A DNA stretch of 64,000 nucleotides from Undaria pinnatifida (taxonomy: Eukaryota > Sar > Phaeophyceae > Laminariales > Alariaceae): positions 1,505,501 to 1,569,500 of the forward strand of contig JABAKD010000001.1 in assembly GCA_012845835.1 (NCBI GenBank), given 5' to 3'. Shown here piece after piece: positions 58,081 to 64,000 of this stretch. Position numbers and translations under genes: made by a program. Position 1 is the stretch's first letter, and each line of letters opens with the position of its first letter. Under the pieces are notes generated by a model. That model had not been told where the DNA came from, ran no database searches, and saw nothing but the letters and a program-made list of their open reading frames with translations.

Positions 58081-58146
58081 CCGAATACATATATCGTGGT
58101 GGTCGAGTGCGTTGGACTTCACGCTCGTCGGTACCTCCGGCTTGGC

Positions 58147-58383
58147 CTGGCGGAATGAAGCAGTACGATGGCGGAATTCACATCCCAAGAATCTGGTTGT
58201 CGAGTGCTTCGGAGTCAAAGGGAGAACATACATATCGTGGTTGTCGAGTGCGTTGGAGTCAATAAGAGAACACATATCCTGGCATATAGGCTATTTGTTT
58301 TGCCTTTAACTCCTACGCACTCGACAACCAGATATTTTGTGTGCGGATGCCGCCATCGTACTGTTTCATTTCGCCAGGCAAAG
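58147..58383. repeat. Family-2 inverted repeat, centre near 58,283
   Basis: The inner stem is 'ggttgtcgagtgcgttggag' (58,239-58,259) facing 58,310-58,330. The outer arms extend over 58,147-58,230 and 58,300-58,383. Units switch back from the minus to the plus strand here. Confidence 0.7.
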
Positions 58384-58722
58384 CCAGAGTACCGACAAGC
58401 ACGAAGTTGAGTTTCCGGAGCACGTATTCGCAGCCACCTTGAGCTGATGGCGAAACGGCAGACATTGGGGACGAGTTCGGCTTCTGTTGAGACTCGAAAA
58501 CGAACCGATAAACACCTTCTCGGCGATGTCTGTCGAGATGATTTTTGCTATATGTCCTGAGGCTTCCGACGCATGCCAAGGAAATATATTGCTGGACACA
58601 ACGAGTGTGCAAGCATCAGTCGCGATTACCCCGAGCAGGCGTTTGATCGAATAGGCGCACATGAACGACGCCTGCCTTTGACGTCAACCGAACAGTCAAC
58701 TCGATCCTTGTTGAATGGAATC

Positions 58723-58996
58723 CGCCATCTTTCTGTTTCCTTTTGCCAGGCTACGCCGAAGGTACCGACAAGCACGGGGTCGACGTTCCGGAGCGCCTAT
58801 TTGCACCCTCTTCCAGCTGATGGAAAACGTGAAGACATTGGGGGCGAGTTCGGGATTCGCGAATCTCGAACTCGCCCCCAATGTCTTCACGTTTTCCATC
58901 AGCTGGAAGAGGGTGCAAATAGGCGCTCCGGAACGTCGACCCCGTGCTTGTCGGTACCTTCGGCGTAGCCTGGCAAAAGGAAACAGAAAGATGGCG
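58723..58996. repeat. Near-perfect palindrome, 137-bp arms, no spacer
   Basis: Arms 58,723-58,859 and 58,860-58,996 are reverse complements with a single mismatch (58,866). The left arm is normal family-2 sequence. After the right arm the unit continues exactly where it was interrupted ('ttccgtctcg'), as judged from the unit at 57,150. The right arm is therefore an inserted reverse copy. It makes the two strands encode nearly the same peptide. It is either a very recent fold-back event or an assembly artefact. Confidence 0.9.
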
Positions 58997-59545
58997 TTCC
59001 GTCTCGTGAACGAACCGGTCAAATCCTTCTCGACGATGCCTGCCGAGGTGATGTTTGCGCTACGTGTTGAGGCTTGTGACATATGCCTAGGGCGATGTGT
59101 GCTTCGACATAACGGATTGCAAGTTTCAACGCAATATTCCCGAGAAGCCATTTGAACAAATAGTCACCATTAAACGATGCTTCCCTTTGACTCGTACGCA
59201 CTCGACCACCAGATCCTTGGGATGTGGATTCCGCCATTGTACTGTTTCATATCGCCAGGCAAAGCCAAAGGTACCGACGAGCGCGAAGTTCAGTGTCGGG
59301 AGCACGTATTCGCAGCCACCTCCAGCTGATGGAAAATCCGCAGACGTTAGTAGCGAATTCGACGTTCCGGTCAGACTCGAGATAGACCTGATTATAATCT
59401 TCTCGGCGACGTCTGTCTAGGTGTTGTTTCTTGTCATAATTATTGAAGCTTGTGACGAGTGCCAAGGGAGGTTTGTGCTTGACAGAACGAGTGTTAAACG
59501 TTCAGTGTCGATATTTCCGAACAGTCGTTTGTGCGAACAGGCTCA
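58997..59545 (+). repeat. Family-2 units, plus orientation
   Basis: This includes the rest of the interrupted unit and one further full unit starting near 59,176 (MLPFDSYALDHQILGMWIPP). It ends at the next strand switch. Confidence 0.7.
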
Positions 59546-59850
59546 AATTTTTCCTTGGAGTAGGATGTGAGCCTGGTCGCACAAACGACTGTCCGGAAAT
59601 ATCGACATTGAACCTTGCACACTTATTCTGTCGTGCACAAATCTCCCTTGGCACTCGTCACAAGCCTCAAGAATCATCACAAGAAACCTCACCTCGACAG
59701 ACGTCGCTGCGAAGGTTTCAATCAGCTCGTTTTCGAGTCTGAACGGATTGCCAAACTCGCCACTAATGTCTGCGGATTGTCCATCAGCTGGAGGTGGCTG
59801 CGAATACGTGCTCCCGACACTCAGCTTCGCCCTCATCGGTACCTCCGACT
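59300..59850. repeat. Family-2 inverted repeat, centre near 59,556
   Basis: The core 'ccttggagtaggatg' is the same as at 57,709. The arms face each other at 59,545 and 59,568 and extend outward for at least 240 bp. The distance between the two equivalent centres is 1,847 bp. Confidence 0.75.
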
Positions 59851-59999
59851 TGGCCTGGCGAAATGAAGTAGTACGAAGGCGGAACCCACATCCCAAGAAT
59901 CTGGTTTTCGAGTTTGTCGGAGTCAAACCGAATACATATATTGTGGTTGTCGAGTGCGTTGGACTTCGCGCTCGTCGGTACCTCCGGCTTGGCCTGGCG

Positions 60000-60240
60000 G
60001 AATGAAGCAGTACGATGGCGGAATTCACATCCCAAGAATCTGGTTGTCGAGTGCTCCGGAGTCAAAGGGAGAACATATTTATCGTGGTTGTCGAGTGCGT
60101 TGGGGTCAATAAGAGAACACATATCCCGTTGTATAGGATATTTGTTTTCCCTTTAACTCCTACGCACTCGACAACCAGATATTTTGTGTGTGGATGCCGC
60201 CATCGTACTGTTTCATTTCGCCAGGCAAAGCCAGAGTACC
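60000..60240. repeat. Family-2 inverted repeat, centre near 60,130
   Basis: Equivalent to the centre at 58,283 (distance 1,847 bp). The inner stem is around 60,085-60,106 and 60,155-60,176. Confidence 0.7.
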
Positions 60241-60915
60241 GACAAGCACGAAGTTGAGTTTCCGGAGCACGTATTCGCAGCCACCTTGAGCTGATGGCGA
60301 AACTGCAGACATTGGGGACGAGATCGGCTTCTGTTGAGACTCGAAAGCGAACCGATAAACACCTTCTCGGCGATGTCTGTCGAGATGATTTTTGCTATAT
60401 GTCCTGAGGCTTCCGACGCATGCCAAGGAAATATATTGCTGGACACAACGAGTGTGCAAGCATCAGTTGCGATTACTCCGAGCAGGCGTTTGATCGAATA
60501 GGCGCACATGAACGATGCCTGCCTTTGACGTCAACCGAATAGTCAACTCGATCCTTGTTGAATGGAATCCGCCATCTTTCTGTTTCCTTTTGCCAGGCTA
60601 CGCCAAAGGTGCCGACAAGCACGGGTTTAACGTTCCGGAGCACACTTTTGCACCCTCTTCCAGCTGATGAAAAATGTGAAGACATTGGGGGCGAGTTCGG
60701 GATTCGGTTCCGTCTCGAAAACGAACTCGTCAAATTCTTCTCGACGATGCCTGCCGAGGTGATGTTTGCGCTACGTGTAGAGGCTTGTGACATATGCCTA
60801 GGGCAATGTGTGCTTTGACATAACGGATTGCAAGTTTCAACGGCAATATTCCCGAGAAGCCATTTGAACCAAGAGTCACCATTAAACGATGCTTCCCTTT
60901 GACTCGTACGCACTC
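60150..60915 (+). repeat. Family-2 units, plus orientation
   Basis: Two units follow (starts near 60,510 and 60,880). The block lacks both the 137-bp palindromic insertion and one unit that are present in the corresponding block at 58.3-59.5 kb. Confidence 0.65.
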
Positions 60916-60929
60916 GACCAAATCTTTTC

Positions 60930-61412
60930 TTGGAGTGGGATGTTAGCCTGGTCGCACGAACGACTGTTCCGAAATATCGACACGGAATCTTGCACACTTA
61001 TTCTGTCGAGCACAAACCTCCCTTGGCACTCGTCACAAGCCTCAACAATTATCACAAGAAACCTCATCTCGACAGACGTCGCTGCGAATGTTTCAATCAG
61101 CTCGTTTTGGAGTCTGAACCGAATGCCACACTCGCCACTAATGTCTGCGGATTGTCCATCAGCTGGAGGTGGCTGCGAATACGTGCTCCCGACACTCAGC
61201 TTTGCCCTCGTCGGTACCTCCGGCTTGGCCTGGCGAAATGAAGCAGTACGATGGCGGAATTCACATCCTAAGAATCTGGTTGTCGAGTGTTTCGGAGTCA
61301 AAGGGAGAACATATATATCGTGGTTGTCGAGTGCGTTGGATTTAATAGGAGAACACATATCCCGATATATAGGATATATGTTCTCCCTTTAACTCCTACG
61401 CACTCGACAACC
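60930..61412. repeat. Family-2 minus block and third strand switch
   Basis: A rearranged core 'tcttggagtgggatgtt' near 60,930 is joined directly to the start of a plus unit without its left arm. The minus-orientation sequence then leads to an inverted repeat with 41-bp arms (61,322-61,362 and 61,372-61,412) around a 9-bp spacer 'cgatatata'. A plus-strand frame (60,889-61,392, 167 codons) spans the block but is antisense to the family-2 frame. Confidence 0.7.
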
Positions 61413-61740
61413 AGATCCTTGCGATGTGGATTCCGTTATCGTACTTTTTCATTTCGCCAGGCAAAGCCAGAGGTACCGACGAGGGCGAAGTTTAGTTTTC
61501 GGAGCACCTATTCGCAGCCACCTCCAGCTGGTGCAAAATCTGCAGACATCAGTGGCGAGTAGACATTCGGGTCAGACTCGAAAACGAGCCTATTAAAACC
61601 TTCTCGGCGACGTCCATCGAGTTGATGTTTCTTGTGGTAATTGTTGAGGCTTGTGACGAGTGCCAAGGGAGATTTGTGCTGGACACAATAAGTGTGCCAC
61701 GTTCAATGTTGATATATTCGAGCAGTTGTTTGTTCGAAGA
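61413..61740 (+). repeat. Last family-2 unit
   Basis: A plus-orientation unit with PPPAGAKSADIS and an in-frame TAG soon after. It ends at 'gtcttacatcctatg', which resembles the core found at the other switch points, so it may be half of a further inverted repeat. Confidence 0.6.
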
Positions 61741-61860
61741 GTCTTACATCCTATGTATGTTGTGTTTGTCCTAACGCCAACACGATCAACGACCTCGTCT
61801 CCGCTGTTTGGGTTTCAACGTCTACGCCTTAGCGCCATCCCAGCATGAGGCATCGACATG

Positions 61861-62073
61861 TCATGCAACCAGAGTCTCGAGGAGGACTTTGCGTGTTCGA
61901 CAGTCTGATAAATTACTGTCTGGCGTTGGTTTCGTTCTTGGACTTTGAGGCGGAGGGTCAAATGCATCTTTGCGTGCATCGACAGATATATTTATGTCAA
62001 ATGAATCCATGTGATACCTAGCATTGAATCGTAGTGTAGAGGCATCCACAGCCAGGCAGAGAATGGCAGACAC
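61861..62073 (-). other. Low-confidence open frame, proline-rich
   Basis: The 70-codon minus-strand frame has a disordered, proline-rich stretch (FDPPPQSPRTKPTPDSNLSD). It is outside the repeats, at the start of the non-repetitive right end. No motif and no splice evidence. Confidence 0.12.
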
Positions 62074-62206
62074 TGGGCGTGATGAGCCCGCTAATCTTGC
62101 CGATCGTGTGCGGTCCGACCCTCGCCGACAATGGTGGCTGATGATTTCCGTCCTGCTGTTGCCTCCGGATACCTGCGACTGTCGCGGCGACGTTTTTCGA
62201 TCCTGA
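62063..62206 (+). CDS. Short ATG frame with basic motif and hydrophobic segment
   Basis: The ATG frame of 47 residues has an acidic start (MADTGRDEPANLADRVR), SDPRRQWWL, a hydrophobic stretch (MISVLLLPP), then DTCDC and a stop. The arrangement recalls the D-P-x-x-R-L-membrane candidates at 111-332 and 48,561-48,836. It could be a first exon. Two other frames overlap it on the same strand (62,131-62,469 and 62,219-62,476), and I cannot choose among them with confidence. Confidence 0.2.
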   Translation: MADTGRDEPANLADRVRSDPRRQWWLMISVLLLPPDTCDCRGDVFRS

Positions 62207-62512
62207 GATGGTGCTTAAATGTGCCAGGCCTTAATCCGCGGGTTTCTCAATTTCGGTTCACTCCGCCACCTCGCCGAATTGCAACCAACGATCTTTGGTG
62301 CACCCAGGCTACGGTGGGAGGGTCACGCTTGGAGAGGTTTTCGGCAGTGGCTCGGAGTCACTCACGGGAGGCACCCCCCTGCTTCTCTGCGGTCTTACGC
62401 TTCGTTTGTTTTAATTTTGCGATACGAATCCGCGGTGGGATGGTTAGCTACGCCGCGCCAAAGGGATAGCCTGTAGTGTTTCAGTGGAAAGGCACATGAG
62501 TCACTCGAGGAA

Positions 62513-62716
62513 ATGGGGTATCCCTCTTACCGTGGCCTTGACCAGTGTTCCCTCTCACTCCGCCTCCACACGCAGTCAGTAGCGGCCCACTCAAACGGCC
62601 ATTCTGCCCGCCATCACTACCACTCCTTCGAGGGTTATATCCAACAAGTCTGTGTCGACCCCGTTTCTCATTTTCGCTATTTGTTGGTCGTGGGCGACCC
62701 CATCAACCGCGCGTAG
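62513..62716 (+). other. Low-confidence ATG frame (67 codons)
   Basis: The plus-strand ATG frame ends HSFEGYIQQVCVDPVSHFRY, LLVVGDPINRA and a stop just before a 52-bp duplication. There is no recognisable domain. It lies in a CpG-rich stretch (62.0-63.1 kb) that may belong to a gene. Confidence 0.15.
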
Positions 62717-62720
62717 GAAG

Positions 62721-62824
62721 GACTTGACTAAGGTTGTATCGGTTTCCTTTGCGAATAACAATATCGTCAAACGACTTGACTAAGGTTGTATCGGTTTCCT
62801 TTGCGAACAACAATATCGTCAAGA
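62721..62824 (+). repeat. 52-bp tandem duplication
   Basis: Two copies (62,721-62,772 and 62,773-62,824) of a sequence starting 'gacttgactaaggttgtatc' differ at two or three positions. On the minus strand one frame reads FDDIVIRKGNRYNLSQVLP; in the adjacent copy this is LDDIVVRKGNRYNLSQVV in another frame. The duplication shifts the frame because 52 is not a multiple of three. Confidence 0.85.
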
Positions 62825-62873
62825 ATGGGTCGGTCTTCGCCTCGGGGCGCCGCGGCCTCCTTTCTGCAAGGCC

Positions 62874-63092
62874 ATGCACGAGCAGGATCATGCCGGTGCA
62901 ATGAGGATTGTGCCCCCTGCGTCCGTCGACCGAGAATCTCGTGCTTGTCCTCCCCACATAGATTCGGCTTTTGGCCGTCGCGACGGGGCGGAACGGCTAC
63001 ACCTTCGGCCTCTCGTTGCCATCCCGCTCGGGGTGATCTCTGCCATGCCTATAGATCCACGCTTAGAGAGATCCGCAGACAAGTCTGCGTAA
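62874..63092 (+). other. ATG frame, 72 residues, open upstream
   Basis: The frame is open from within the 52-bp repeat (about 62,786) to TAA at 63,090, with an ATG at 62,874. The peptide (MHEQDHAGAMRIVPPASVD to IPLGVISAMPIDPRLERSAD) has a plausible protein composition and few rare residues. The minus strand is also open (62,703-62,957). No domain recognised. Confidence 0.2.
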
Positions 63093-63099
63093 GAAGTGG

Positions 63100-63595
63100 C
63101 GTGACATATGGAGCAATGTTGTTGCGCTCATCTTGTGCACGCTGGTCCCAACTGCTGTAAGTGGTGGATGATTCTCGTTTTGCGCTTTCGTCCAGATATC
63201 TAACAATTTTCTGGTAGCGGAACAAAGCCACAGATATCGCTTCGCCTACCGATAGCTCTGAACCCTAACCGCAACGGTGATCGGTTGGCCTACCGATAAC
63301 TCTGTACTCTATCGTACAGCAACATTGGTGCAGGTGGGAAGCTGTGCTTGAATTTTGGCCGTATTCCTGGCGGTCAACCAGTTGTCCTCCAGCCACTGTT
63401 GTACACGACAATATATCAACGGTAACGGTTAATGGTACAATTCCAGAGTCTTTACCGATAGTGACCGAATATCAGGTGCAGTAAATGAATTGCTGCACGT
63501 ACGTCACGCTGGAGCATCTATCGATGTGTTTTTGACGGCGGTTGCACCGCGAACCCTTTGCATGGCAAAACACTTTCCGATGTCGACGACAGTAA
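63100..63595. other. No supported gene; short repeat
   Basis: 'cctaccgataactctg' or its one-base variant occurs at about 63,246 and 63,291. Otherwise nothing is assignable. Confidence 0.35.
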
Positions 63596-63598
63596 TCC

Positions 63599-64000
63599 AT
63601 GCTGCCCTTCACGCTTTCCTGTCCAAATTTTGACCGCATCCGAATGCAGGCCGACCGGGAATCTGCGGACGCGACCGAGCGCATGGACGGGAAGATGCAT
63701 GCCGCGTGTTTATCAGACATTGGGATTGGGAAAACAGTCGATGAGTGTTCCCAGGCCGTTCCCGCACGGGGCTCATCCGACAGCAGCGTAGACGACGACC
63801 GTCCGTTTTCGGCGCACACAGTAGGAGCGCCACCTCATCAGGGATGGCTATGGGCGAACACCGCCGTTGTTATTTTTCTTTCCGGGCAGCTAGCTGGACT
63901 GTTATACTCTGCCACATTTCCTCTACGGGAGGGTGGCCAAGCTCTACCAAGGCCAGAGTATATGCCGTACTGGCGTCGGCTCCTTTCGGTGTTGGTTGTA
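63599..64000 (+). CDS. 5' part of a putative membrane-protein gene, cut by the window end
   Basis: An open frame of 134 codons starts at an ATG (63,599; in-frame TAA just upstream at 63,593) and runs off the end. A second ATG at 63,644 is an alternative start. The N-terminal 85 residues are polar and acidic (SADATERMDGK, SSDSSVDDDRPF). They are followed by a hydrophobic segment (WANTAVVIFLSGQLAGLLYS) and a further hydrophobic start at the cut (LLSVLVV). This suggests a cytoplasmic tail followed by membrane segments. It lies outside all repeats. No family recognised. This is the most credible protein-coding start in the window, but the downstream part is needed. Confidence 0.4.
   Translation, partial: MLPFTLSCPNFDRIRMQADRESADATERMDGKMHAACLSDIGIGKTVDECSQAVPARGSSDSSVDDDRPFSAHTVGAPPHQGWLWANTAVVIFLSGQLAGLLYSATFPLREGGQALPRPEYMPYWRRLLSVLVV

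Noticed and set aside
62786-62957. Reverse-transcriptase remnant suggested by a DDIV motif on the minus strand in the 52-bp repeat
   Set aside because: Only a four-residue resemblance exists. No other reverse-transcriptase motifs are found around it, and the duplicated copy is in a different frame.

Overview
This window looks like an intergenic or repeat-rich part of a eukaryotic nuclear genome. Base composition is close to balanced and CpG is not depleted. There are no operons, no bacterial-type ribosome sites and no long reading frames, and one 500-base assembly gap (N) interrupts it. I cannot name the organism; a protist or an invertebrate would both fit. I recognise no known protein family. 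Most apparent reading frames in the repeats start at TTG, GTG or CTG and are not credible eukaryotic genes.

Layout. (1) 0-5 kb: low-copy dispersed blocks, a cluster of tRNA-like sequences (2.7-3.05 kb), a C-rich tract, and a duplicated segment with a 166-codon open frame on the minus strand. (2) 5-9 kb: two tandem copies of a roughly 2-kb degenerate macro-unit (called EF here); a third copy lies at 53.4-54.6 kb. (3) 9-13.2 kb: mostly unassignable sequence, with one candidate exon at 10.5 kb and a 373-bp tandem duplication at 12.4-13.1 kb. (4) 13.3-46.6 kb: repeat family 1. Its homogeneous core (16.0-44.1 kb) is a tandem array with a repeat of about 1,055 bp made of two related parts, A (about 443 bp) and B (about 611 bp). 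Older, diverged and partly inverted copies lie on both sides. (5) 46.6-51.4 kb: sparse sequence with two weak coding candidates, a second copy of the block at the left end, and more diverged family-1 copies. (6) 51.4-55.2 kb: second copies of the left-end blocks and three copies of a roughly 0.65-kb interspersed element. (7) 55.4-61.7 kb: repeat family 2, about 370-bp units that switch strand repeatedly through large inverted repeats, including a 137-bp-arm palindrome with no spacer. (8) 61.7-64 kb: non-repetitive sequence with small open frames; one starts at an ATG and runs off the window end with a membrane segment.

History suggested by the layout (inference): an ancestral segment carrying the left-end block, block D and the EF macro-unit was duplicated, and family 1 expanded between the copies. 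Inside family 1 one reading register can be followed through strongly diverged copies (fragments such as WQGCHRVVEGY, IAIRYRSTDHS, ELPNVQV, VDLIDKVSKRF). The ancestral unit may therefore have been protein-coding, but almost every present copy carries stops or frameshifts.
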